A stretch of DNA of 9,368 nt from CAZUZS01 sp964624795 (GTDB taxonomy: Bacteria > Calditrichota > Calditrichia > RBG-13-44-9). A program made the translations under genes and the position numbers. Location of the stretch: contig CAZUZS010000123.1 in the NCBI GenBank assembly GCA_964624795.1, positions 1 through 9,368 on the forward strand. The letters run 5' to 3'. The notes under the pieces are model-generated. The model made no database searches. It worked only from the letters and a program-made list of their open reading frames with translations, and was not told the DNA's origin. Shown piece after piece: positions 1 to 6,279 of this stretch. Within the stretch, counting starts at the first letter, position 1, and each line of letters starts with the position of its first letter.

Positions 1-52
1 ATCCGGTTCCGTGTTCCAAATCCGTGTAATGACCAATTTTGAAGGATTTCAT
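1..52 (-). CDS. N-terminus of a probable S58 (DmpA/P1-type) peptidase, partial
   Basis: The minus strand has an ATG at 52-50 followed by 17 open codons to the window edge. They read MKSFKIGHYTDLEHGTG. The IGHxTDxExGTG pattern is how many S58 family (L-aminopeptidase/D-esterase, DmpA-like) proteins begin, before a GCTVIL-type strand that would lie outside this window. The gene would be co-directional with the UDP-glucuronate decarboxylase and 57 nt downstream of it, so possibly in the same transcript. No clear Shine-Dalgarno site precedes the ATG. The frame is open back to the upstream gene's TAG, but it has no other usual start codon in between, so ATG 52 is the natural start. Seventeen residues are few, so the family call is tentative. 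Confidence 0.45.
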   Translation of the reverse strand, partial: MKSFKIGHYTDLEHGTG

Positions 53-109
53 TTTCTGATAATAAAGTTTGGTTAATTCTCGTTCAGCTTGTCTTAATGC
101 GGCGTTCTT

Positions 110-1051
110 CTATTTTGCGCCCCGCAAGTATTTCTCAAAATAGGCAATCGTTTTTTTCAGACCGGACTCCAATTTGATGCCAGGTGTCCAGTCCAATTTT
201 TCTTTGGCCAGGGAAATATCCGGGCGGCGCTGGGCGGGATCATCCATCGGCAACGGTTCGTATTTGATGCCCGATTTCGAGCCGGTCATGTCGATCACCT
301 TTTTGGCCAGCTCCAGCACAGTGAATTCATCCGGGTTGCCCAGGTTAACCGGGCCGGTAAATCCATCAGTATTCATCATGCGAATCATTCCGTCGATCAG
401 ATCATCCACGTAGCAGAACGACCTGGTTTGGGAACCATCGCCGTAAACGGTAATATCCTCTCCCCGCAGCGCCTGCAAAATAAAATTACTCACCACCCGA
501 CCATCATTGGGCGCCATGCGCGGGCCGTAGGTGTTAAAAATGCGGATAATTCGGATATCCACCCGGTTCTGACGATGGTAATCCATCATCAAAGTTTCTG
601 CCACCCGCTTGCCTTCATCGTAGCAGCTCCGGATGCCGATGGGATTCACATGACCCCAGTAGTTTTCCGTTTGGGGATGCACGTTGGGATCTCCATAAAC
701 CTCGGAAGTTGAGGCCTGCAGAATTCTGGCTTTTACCCGTTTGGCCAGGCCCAGCATGTGAATGGTTCCCAGCACATTCGTTTTTATGGTCTTCACCGGG
801 TTATACTGGTAGTGTACGGGCGATGCAGGACAGGCAAGATGATAAATCTGGTCTACCTCCAATAAAATAGGCTGCGTAATGTCGTGGCGAATCAGCTCAA
901 AGCGGCGGTTGTCCATCAGATGAAGAATATTACGACGAAAGCCGGTGAAGAAATTATCCAGACACAGCACCTCGTTGCCCTCGTTCAGAAGTCGTTCGGA
1001 AAGATGCGAACCCAAAAATCCGGCGCCGCCGGTAACCAGAATGCGTTTCAT
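110..1051 (-). CDS. uxs: UDP-glucuronate decarboxylase (UDP-xylose synthase)
   Basis: This enzyme converts UDP-glucuronate to UDP-xylose and CO2 with tightly bound NAD+, in the cytoplasm, supplying xylose for surface glycans. The 313-residue protein is a full-length extended SDR. It has the Rossmann motif GGAGFLGSH at residues 8-16, TSEVYGDP at 115-122 (Ser116 and Glu117 match the catalytic Ser/Glu known from human UXS1), the YxxxK pair Tyr144/Lys148 in CYDEGKR, RIFNTYGPRM at 170-179, and RRPDI at 275-279, carrying the arginine expected to bind substrate. The combination of HLACPASPVHYQ (71-82) and CYDEGKR separates UXS from 4-epimerases and dTDP-glucose dehydratases. The ATG at 1051 is preceded by AAGGAA about 7 nt upstream. 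The gene diverges from a sugar-nucleotidyltransferase, which supports a polysaccharide role. There are no membrane segments and no sign of damage. Confidence 0.93.
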   Translation of the reverse strand: MKRILVTGGAGFLGSHLSERLLNEGNEVLCLDNFFTGFRRNILHLMDNRRFELIRHDITQPILLEVDQIYHLACPASPVHYQYNPVKTIKTNVLGTIHMLGLAKRVKARILQASTSEVYGDPNVHPQTENYWGHVNPIGIRSCYDEGKRVAETLMMDYHRQNRVDIRIIRIFNTYGPRMAPNDGRVVSNFILQALRGEDITVYGDGSQTRSFCYVDDLIDGMIRMMNTDGFTGPVNLGNPDEFTVLELAKKVIDMTGSKSGIKYEPLPMDDPAQRRPDISLAKEKLDWTPGIKLESGLKKTIAYFEKYLRGAK

Positions 1052-1091
1052 GATTTATTTCCTTAAGGTCTTTGCAATTTTTTACATTGAA

Positions 1092-1118
1092 TTTATATTT
1101 TGACTGGTCATAAATCAA
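1092..1118 (-). promoter_or_regulatory. Candidate promoter for the UDP-glucuronate decarboxylase gene
   Basis: Read on the minus strand, TTGATT (1118-1113) is followed after 15 nt by TATAAA (1097-1092), about 40 nt before the start codon at 1051. Each box resembles the sigma70 consensus (4/6 and 5/6), but the 15-nt spacer is short. It lies in the 132-nt divergent intergenic region shared with the nucleotidyltransferase gene. Weak call. Confidence 0.25.
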
Positions 1119-1130
1119 TTGAATTATCAT
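1100..1130 (+). promoter_or_regulatory. Candidate promoter for the nucleotidyltransferase gene
   Basis: TTGACT at 1100-1105 is a 5/6 match to the -35 box. TATCAT at 1125-1130 is a 5/6 match to the -10 box, but the 19-nt spacer is long. A second possibility a little downstream is TTGCTG (1130-1135), 18 nt, CATAAT (1154-1159), which would leave a leader of about 20 nt. One of the two probably drives the gene starting at 1184. The minus-strand candidate promoter for the divergent gene overlaps the first of them. Confidence 0.3.
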
Positions 1131-1183
1131 TGCTGCAAAGCGGCATCTCGAAACATAATACGATTTACTGGCAAAAGAACAAA

Positions 1184-1936
1184 ATGAATCAGACCACGCC
1201 GATAGAAACTGCCATGATTTTGGCGGCAGGATTCGGAACCCGGATGGAGGAACTCACCCGGTTAATCCCCAAAGCACTTCTGCGGATGGGGAATTTAACT
1301 ATCCTGGAAATCGTTTTGCAAAGACTTCGGAATGCAGGGATCCGCCGGGTTGTCATTAATTCTCACTACAAAAGTGACCGGGTCAGGGAATTCCTGAAGG
1401 AACACGAGCATTCCGGCCTGGAAGTGCTTCTTAGCGAAGAAGAGAAAATCCTGGGTACCGGCGGTGGAATAGCCTATGCCAGAAGATTCTTTCAGGACGA
1501 AACTATCCTGGCCATAAACGCCGATGTATTGACCAATCTCTCAGTTAAAAAATTCATCGATTATTTCCAGGAAGCGCAGCCGCTGGCAAGCATGGCAATA
1601 ATTCCGTCGGTGAATAACCGGGATTACAGTCTGGTTATGTTTGACGATGACGGGCTGCTAAAAGGATTTTTGCCGAAAAACAAGGACATTCCGGCAGGTG
1701 GGCAAACCGGCATTTTTACCGGCTACCAAATCTTGTCATCAAAGGCTTTAGACTACCTGCAACCGGTGTATTCATCTGTTATCGAATCTTTTTACCGGCC
1801 TGCCTTGCAAAACGGAGAAATAATAGGTGTCTTTGGGCACCGGGGGCAATGGATAGATGTCGGGACAAAAAGCCAATACCTGGAAACGGCCGGCAAATTT
1901 GAGAATGGCATTTTGAAGATTGAAGATTTTCGATGA
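1184..1936 (+). CDS. Sugar-1-phosphate nucleotidyltransferase (MurU/HddC/ManC-like)
   Basis: This cytoplasmic enzyme of the NTP_transferase family joins an NTP to a sugar 1-phosphate, giving an NDP-sugar and pyrophosphate. From the ATG at 1184 the protein has 250 residues, typical of the short single-domain members. Visible motifs are the nucleotide-binding loop LAAGFGTRM (13-21), IPKALL (28-33) with the conserved lysine, LGTGGGI (90-96), the metal-binding NADV with Asp114, and the closing WIDVGT (223-228). The GTGGGI segment and the length resemble MurNAc-1-P uridylyltransferase (MurU), heptose-1-P guanylyltransferase (HddC) and short mannose-1-P guanylyltransferases; the sequence alone does not fix the sugar or base. 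The open frame extends upstream to 1100, but those 28 residues look unconserved and would cover the candidate promoters, so ATG 1184 is preferred although its Shine-Dalgarno site is weak. It is divergent from UDP-xylose synthase. Confidence 0.88.
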   Translation: MNQTTPIETAMILAAGFGTRMEELTRLIPKALLRMGNLTILEIVLQRLRNAGIRRVVINSHYKSDRVREFLKEHEHSGLEVLLSEEEKILGTGGGIAYARRFFQDETILAINADVLTNLSVKKFIDYFQEAQPLASMAIIPSVNNRDYSLVMFDDDGLLKGFLPKNKDIPAGGQTGIFTGYQILSSKALDYLQPVYSSVIESFYRPALQNGEIIGVFGHRGQWIDVGTKSQYLETAGKFENGILKIEDFR

Positions 1937-2010
1937 CGGTGCGCTTGCATCCGGCAGTATTAATTTACGCTTCCATAAGTTGAGAAAATGCCAAAATAAT
2001 CAAAAAAGTC

Positions 2011-2037
2011 TTGTTAACAATATTGCATAATATTATG
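2011..2037. repeat. Three abutting perfect palindromes over the promoter
   Basis: TTGTTAACAA (2011-2020), CAATATTG (2018-2025) and CATAATATTATG (2026-2037) are each exact palindromes and tile the -35, the spacer and most of the -10 box of the promoter at 2011-2039. Such symmetry is what a dimeric repressor operator would look like. The region is AT-rich, however, and short palindromes arise easily there, so an operator function is inference only. Confidence 0.4.
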
Positions 2038-2039
2038 AT
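2011..2039 (+). promoter_or_regulatory. Sigma70-like promoter for the adenosine-specific kinase gene
   Basis: TTGTTA (2011-2016) and TATGAT (2034-2039, 5/6 to TATAAT) are separated by the optimal 17 nt. This places transcription start near 2046 and gives a leader of roughly 45 nt before the ATG at 2090. The 153-nt gap after the nucleotidyltransferase gene fits a separate transcription unit. Both boxes lie inside a run of palindromes, described separately. Confidence 0.5.
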
Positions 2040-2089
2040 AATCAGTAAATTTAGCGTCAGGTAGAAGAGCATGAAAATTGGGAGATTCC

Positions 2090-2572
2090 ATGGAGATAAA
2101 AACAGTCAAAATTGAAAAACCGGAAGATATGAACTTTATATTGGGCCACAGCCATTTTATCAAAACCGTGGAGGATGTTTACGAGGCAGTGATTCAGAGC
2201 GTTCCAGGTGTAAAAGTGGGAATCGCGTTTTGCGAGGCTTCGCAGGATCGTCTGGTGCGCTGGACCGGCAATGATGAGAATTTAATTTCGCTGGCCCAGA
2301 AAAACGCCATGAATATCGGCGCAGGACATTCCTTTATGGTTTTTATGGAGGGCGCTTTTCCCATCAACATGCTGAATGCAATAAAAATGGTGCCGGAGGT
2401 GTGCCGTATCTATTGCGCGACGGCCAACCCGACACAGGTAGTTGTTGGGGAAACGGAGCAAGGTCGCGCGATTCTGGGTGTGGTAGATGGTCAGACACCC
2501 GCGGGCATCGAGACTGAAAAAGATATCACCGTCCGGAAGGATTTCTTGCGGAAGATTGGTTATAAACAGTAA
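2090..2572 (+). CDS. Adenosine-specific kinase family protein (PF04008, DUF355)
   Basis: This small cytoplasmic protein is a full-length member, with 160 residues, of the family named adenosine-specific kinase. The name comes from an archaeal (Pyrobaculum) homologue reported to bind adenosine and AMP and to carry a phosphorylated histidine; its physiological role is not established. Recognisable blocks are GHSHFIKTVEDVYEA (19-33), GIAFCEASQDRLVRWTGND (44-62), GAGHSF (77-82) with His80 as the probable modified histidine, CATANPTQVVV (109-119) and GVVDG (130-134). The start at ATG 2090 is set by GGGAG at 2080-2084, five nt upstream; an in-frame TTG at 2078 would overlap that site. It is apparently monocistronic, with its own promoter and a 146-nt gap to the next gene. 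The family is common in archaea and scattered in bacteria, many of them thermophilic, so lateral acquisition is possible. Confidence 0.88.
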   Translation: MEIKTVKIEKPEDMNFILGHSHFIKTVEDVYEAVIQSVPGVKVGIAFCEASQDRLVRWTGNDENLISLAQKNAMNIGAGHSFMVFMEGAFPINMLNAIKMVPEVCRIYCATANPTQVVVGETEQGRAILGVVDGQTPAGIETEKDITVRKDFLRKIGYKQ

Positions 2573-2730
2573 AAATTTGAGAATCTTGTGCGGGACCACT
2601 GCCAACTATCGATTAGGAAACTTGGATTTTTTTTGTTTGGCCGATAGAAAAAATTACGAGAGAGCAAATCCGCTGATTCATTTTGCTTCATTTATTACGA
2701 TTTAAGATTTAAAAAAATGTGGAGATTTTT

Positions 2731-4005
2731 TTGTTGTATCCGGAAGTTAGAAAATTAAGCCGCGTTTACGCGCTGCTCATTCAGATTTTTATTTATTTGA
2801 TGATCGCCGTTTTGCCCCGATTTGCTTTTGCGCAAGATGCCGCGAGGGATAGTGTTTTTTTTATGCAGCAGGTTCAGGATTTAATCCAGCAAAAGCAGTA
2901 TGCGTCTGCCCACAATTTGTTGGACGAACGGCTTCAGAAGGAGGGTATGAGGGCGTTCTACGTGTGCTGGATGGTGCGGAACGGTTTGCAGCACTTTTAC
3001 AGGCAAACCAACTATGATATATTTTATCTGAAGGACGAAGACAATCACGTTTCTGGCGTGGCTGCCGACAGTTTGAAAGGAATACGAACGGCCCGCCTGC
3101 GGTATCCTCAGCGTATGCTGCAGATGATAATCGACCAGCGTCCGCAATATGCCTGGGCATATAAACTGCTTGGCGACTATTACAATATTCAATTCCGCGA
3201 TCTCACCAATTTCGATTTTGTGCAAAATACCGGGGTAAAAGATCTGGAACAGAAAATCCTGAAAAATTATTCGCAGGCACAGAAATTGGGATTCAAGAGC
3301 TTTCAAACGTATCGCTGGCTGGGCGATTATTATATGAGCACCAATGCACTGGACACAGCCCAAAGCCTTTACCTGAAAAGCATCAAAATCGAACCGAAAG
3401 ATGCGATTTCCCTCTACCACCTGGCGGAGATCAGCAGCCAGAAGAAATTGTTTACGCAGGCTTACAATTATGCCAATGAGGCGTTGAAATATTTTTCTCC
3501 ATCGGATGTTTACCTGCGATATGATGCCCTCCTGCTCTCTGCCGAATCGCTGAAGGAGTTGGGAGAGCTGGATAAATTCTTGTATTATATGAATGATTGT
3601 ATACAATCACTGCCCAAAATGCAGGCCGCGTATATCGATCTTGCCCATTTCTATGATGAGCGCGGCCAGACCGCCAAAAGCGAAAAAATGCTGCGACGTA
3701 TGTTATTGAATAACCCTTACGACCTTGAAGGTTACCGGGTGTTGGAGCAATACATTGTCGCGCACCAGAGTTTTTATTTTGGGGACAGCTTGTTCGACGC
3801 AATGCTTATGAAATATGAAAACTGGGATGAGGTTTTGGCAAATATTTACTGGTCGAAGGGCAACCTGTCTTATTACCAGGGCTTGAGCGGAGAAGCGAAA
3901 AAATACTGGGACATAAGCCGGAATTACATGCGCCGTTATTTACCGGACGATAGTCCGATTCTCAAACAGGTTGGTGAAATTGCCCAAAAGAAAGCCATTA
4001 AATAA
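2731..4005 (+). CDS. Exported tetratricopeptide-repeat protein
   Basis: The N-terminus has a basic stretch (RKLSR), a hydrophobic helix (ALLIQIFIYLMIAVL) and an AFA|QD signal-peptidase I site, so the mature protein should be periplasmic or secreted. The rest is helical with TPR-like units. Numbered from the GTG at 2719, these are at about 194-228 (SFQTYRWLGDYYMSTNALDT onward), 229-262 and 301-335, with a looser helical hairpin near 376-405. I see no catalytic motif, so a scaffold or binding role is inferred. The start is uncertain. GGAG at 2721-2724 sits 6 nt before TTG 2731, which I chose; GTG 2719 would add four residues but lacks an upstream Shine-Dalgarno site. Downstream, an M1-type lipoprotein gene follows after 22 nt, so the two are probably one operon with a shared envelope role. 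A weak promoter candidate is TTGGAT (2622-2627), 17 nt, TAGAAA (2645-2650). Confidence 0.8.
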   Translation: MLYPEVRKLSRVYALLIQIFIYLMIAVLPRFAFAQDAARDSVFFMQQVQDLIQQKQYASAHNLLDERLQKEGMRAFYVCWMVRNGLQHFYRQTNYDIFYLKDEDNHVSGVAADSLKGIRTARLRYPQRMLQMIIDQRPQYAWAYKLLGDYYNIQFRDLTNFDFVQNTGVKDLEQKILKNYSQAQKLGFKSFQTYRWLGDYYMSTNALDTAQSLYLKSIKIEPKDAISLYHLAEISSQKKLFTQAYNYANEALKYFSPSDVYLRYDALLLSAESLKELGELDKFLYYMNDCIQSLPKMQAAYIDLAHFYDERGQTAKSEKMLRRMLLNNPYDLEGYRVLEQYIVAHQSFYFGDSLFDAMLMKYENWDEVLANIYWSKGNLSYYQGLSGEAKKYWDISRNYMRRYLPDDSPILKQVGEIAQKKAIK

Positions 4006-4027
4006 AAACACACCGGAAGGAAATGTT

Positions 4028-6172
4028 ATGAAAATTGCTATCGTTTGCAGCTTATCTCTTTTACTGATGTTTGCCTGCTCGTCCCAAAAATCGGCGGGCA
4101 CAATTGGATATAGCATTGAAAAGCATCAGCTCAATGTTGTAATCGATCCAGTCCAAAGCGCAGCGAGTATCGAGGATCAACTCAGTTTTAATTCGCCGAA
4201 TCCGGTAACCCAACTTTCCTTCCTGGTGAATAAAAACATAGATCTTCAGGGAGTGGAATTCCCCGGCCAGGACATAGAATTCAAGCTTGAAAAGAACTTC
4301 CCAATTGAGAAGTATATCGATCATCCGGATTCAGCAGACCGCGCAGATTTTAAAAGCGTTGCCGAACTGGTAATCAACTTCGCCAGGCCGGTCACACAGG
4401 GCGTTGCTGCAGTGAGATATAATCTTACAGCATCGGACTCTGTGAACAAAGCTGCTTTTTCCCGCGAATATATCGCCTATGAGGTAAACGGCTATATTGG
4501 CGAAAAAGGAGTTTTCCTCAGTCCCTCTTATTTCTGGTATCCTTCACTTCCCAACAACCTTTCGCGCTTTCAGGTTGATATTACGTGCCCGGCTAATCTT
4601 TATGTACTGACGCAAGGCAAATTGACGGGAGAAAGCGCGGCAGGAGAAAACCACCGCATTTCGTGGCAGACCGATTATCCGACCGACGGCATCCACCTGG
4701 TGGGCTCCAATTATGCAATTCAAACTGCAAAATACAGGGACATTGATATCTATACCGATTTTTTCCCCGAAACGCAGGAGCTTGCACCCTCTTACCTTGC
4801 TGCCTGCCAGCGCTATCTTGCCATGTATGAAAAGATGATAGGTCCCTACCCCTTCAGCAAATTCGCAGTTGTGGAAAATTTCTTCCCTACCGGCTACGGA
4901 ATGCCGTCTTACACCCTTTTGGGCAGCCAGGTGCTCCGTTTGCCATTCATTATTTACACATCTCTGGGGCACGAAATTACACACAACTGGTGGGGAAATT
5001 CGGTATATGTGAATTACGATGAGGGAAACTGGTGCGAAGGATTAACAACGTATTTCGCTGACTATCATTACAAAGAAATGAAAAGCCCGGAAGACGCCAT
5101 GCAGTACCGCCGGGATTTGGACCGGGATTTCACGGTCTATGTGAAAGATGGCAAGGATTTCCCGCTTAGCCAGTTCCGGGAGCGCACCGAGAGCTCGTCC
5201 CGCGCAATCGGATATGGAAAAAGTGCGATGGTATTTCACCAGTTGCGAAAAATTGTGGGTGATTCGCTCTTTTACCAGACGTTCAGGGATTTTTACAAGG
5301 CGAACAAATTTCGTGAAGCGTCCTGGACGGATATACAAACCAGCGCGAATAAAGTCTGCCAGCAGGATTTGGACTGGTTCTTCGGCCAGTGGGTGAACAG
5401 AGCAGGTGCGCCGCAGATTAGCCTGGAACATGCGGAGTATCTTGATAATGCGGTTGAATTCACTCTTGAGCAACCTGATCCCGCTTACCGGCTGTATGTT
5501 CCGGTTTCCATCACGGAAAATACCGGCAAGAAAACAAGTTTCGTATGGTTCGAAAAACCGGTACAGACTTTTCAAATCCAGGTTGCAGAAAAACCTGCGC
5601 AATTGGCGGTCGACCCGGATTTCGATCTGTTCCGGCGATTGGATCATGCGGAAATTCCGCCCACTCTCTCGGAGATTTATGGACAGGACTCCGCCGTGAT
5701 GGTGCTGCCAGACAATTGTCCGGCACAGAAGCTGGAAACTTACCGGGATTTGGCTGAAAAAATGGCGGAAGGAAAGGAACACATCTCGATAGTCGAGGCG
5801 AAGTCGGTTGGAGTAGATAAGCTCACCGACGCTTCGTATTATTTCTTTGGAACACCGGTTGAGAATTCGCTTATTGACAAAATTCAAGTGGCACCACAGG
5901 GAGAAGTTAAATTTGGGAAAACCGACTTTCTGCTGAATGGTGAAAGCCTGCCGGCGCCGGACGATCTTCTGGTTTTGGTTTTCCGCGCCAGGCAAAATCC
6001 GGATCTGGACTACTGCATCATTGCATTGGGCAAGAACGCCAACGCAGGCAGGGTTGGAATGCTGTTATCGCATTACGGCAAATACAGCTACCTGAATTTC
6101 AGCGGGGGCAAGAATGTAATCAAGGATGTTTATACGACCGAGAGCAGTCCGCTGGTGTACAAGTTTGAGTAG
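4028..6172 (+). CDS. M1-family (gluzincin) metallopeptidase lipoprotein
   Basis: The 714-residue protein begins with a lipoprotein signal, LLLMFAC, placing the lipidated cysteine at residue 17. It is followed by Ser-Ser, which would favour the outer membrane in a diderm. An N-terminal beta-rich M1 domain precedes the zinc site HEITH (315-319), with the third ligand Glu337 in GNWCEGLTTYFADY and the probable transition-state tyrosine Tyr396 in GYGKSAMVF. Two features depart from textbook M1 enzymes. The spacing from HEXXH to Glu is 17 rather than 18 residues, and the GXMEN exopeptidase loop is replaced by VENFFPTGYGMPSY (282-295). Residues from about 470 form a C-terminal region I cannot assign. 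The zinc ligands are intact, so peptide hydrolysis is likely, but aminopeptidase specificity is not assured. GGAAGG (4015-4020) lies 7 nt before the ATG, which sets the start over an in-frame upstream GTG at 3971 that would overlap the TPR gene. It is co-transcribed with the TPR gene. Confidence 0.88.
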   Translation: MKIAIVCSLSLLLMFACSSQKSAGTIGYSIEKHQLNVVIDPVQSAASIEDQLSFNSPNPVTQLSFLVNKNIDLQGVEFPGQDIEFKLEKNFPIEKYIDHPDSADRADFKSVAELVINFARPVTQGVAAVRYNLTASDSVNKAAFSREYIAYEVNGYIGEKGVFLSPSYFWYPSLPNNLSRFQVDITCPANLYVLTQGKLTGESAAGENHRISWQTDYPTDGIHLVGSNYAIQTAKYRDIDIYTDFFPETQELAPSYLAACQRYLAMYEKMIGPYPFSKFAVVENFFPTGYGMPSYTLLGSQVLRLPFIIYTSLGHEITHNWWGNSVYVNYDEGNWCEGLTTYFADYHYKEMKSPEDAMQYRRDLDRDFTVYVKDGKDFPLSQFRERTESSSRAIGYGKSAMVFHQLRKIVGDSLFYQTFRDFYKANKFREASWTDIQTSANKVCQQDLDWFFGQWVNRAGAPQISLEHAEYLDNAVEFTLEQPDPAYRLYVPVSITENTGKKTSFVWFEKPVQTFQIQVAEKPAQLAVDPDFDLFRRLDHAEIPPTLSEIYGQDSAVMVLPDNCPAQKLETYRDLAEKMAEGKEHISIVEAKSVGVDKLTDASYYFFGTPVENSLIDKIQVAPQGEVKFGKTDFLLNGESLPAPDDLLVLVFRARQNPDLDYCIIALGKNANAGRVGMLLSHYGKYSYLNFSGGKNVIKDVYTTESSPLVYKFE

Positions 6173-6228
6173 CACGGCGGGAGAAAATGTTTGATTTTTG
6201 CGTTGGGATGCCAAATAGAGAGGCGAGC

Positions 6229-6279
6229 AAAATAAATAAAAAGTCCGGTTGGGAAATCACGAACGATTTAAACCGGACT
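6229..6279 (-). terminator. Intrinsic terminator of the unknown helical-protein gene
   Basis: Transcribed leftwards, AGTCCGGTT (6279-6271) pairs perfectly with AACCGGACT (6250-6242), and GATTT (6258-6254) and AAATC (6269-6265) form an inner stem inside the loop. A U-rich tract (TTTTATTTATTTT, 6241-6229) follows at once. This is a strong rho-independent terminator for the minus strand. The stop codon (TAA, 6270-6268) lies inside the hairpin, so the last codons form its first arm. On the plus strand no U tract follows the stem, so it is not expected to stop transcription of the M1 gene efficiently. Confidence 0.8.

Noticed and set aside
1100..1183. N-terminal extension of the nucleotidyltransferase from the frame opening at 1100
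   Set aside because: The 28 residues precede the conserved nucleotide-binding loop by more than is usual, begin at a TTG that looks like a -35 box, and show no family similarity.
2606..2647. Inverted repeat CTATCG ... CGATAG after the adenosine-specific kinase gene, considered as a terminator
   Set aside because: The stem is only 6 bp with a 30-nt loop, and the T run lies inside the loop and not after the stem.
2881..3606. Long minus-strand open frame (241 codons) inside the TPR gene
   Set aside because: It is antisense to a gene with a signal peptide and TPR pattern, its product has no recognisable pattern, and it has no separate regulatory context. It is a shadow frame.
5042..5995. Minus-strand open frame of 317 codons antisense to the M1 peptidase
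   Set aside because: The plus-strand frame carries the zinc site and conserved blocks over this stretch; the antisense product is rich in Arg and Cys with no known motif.
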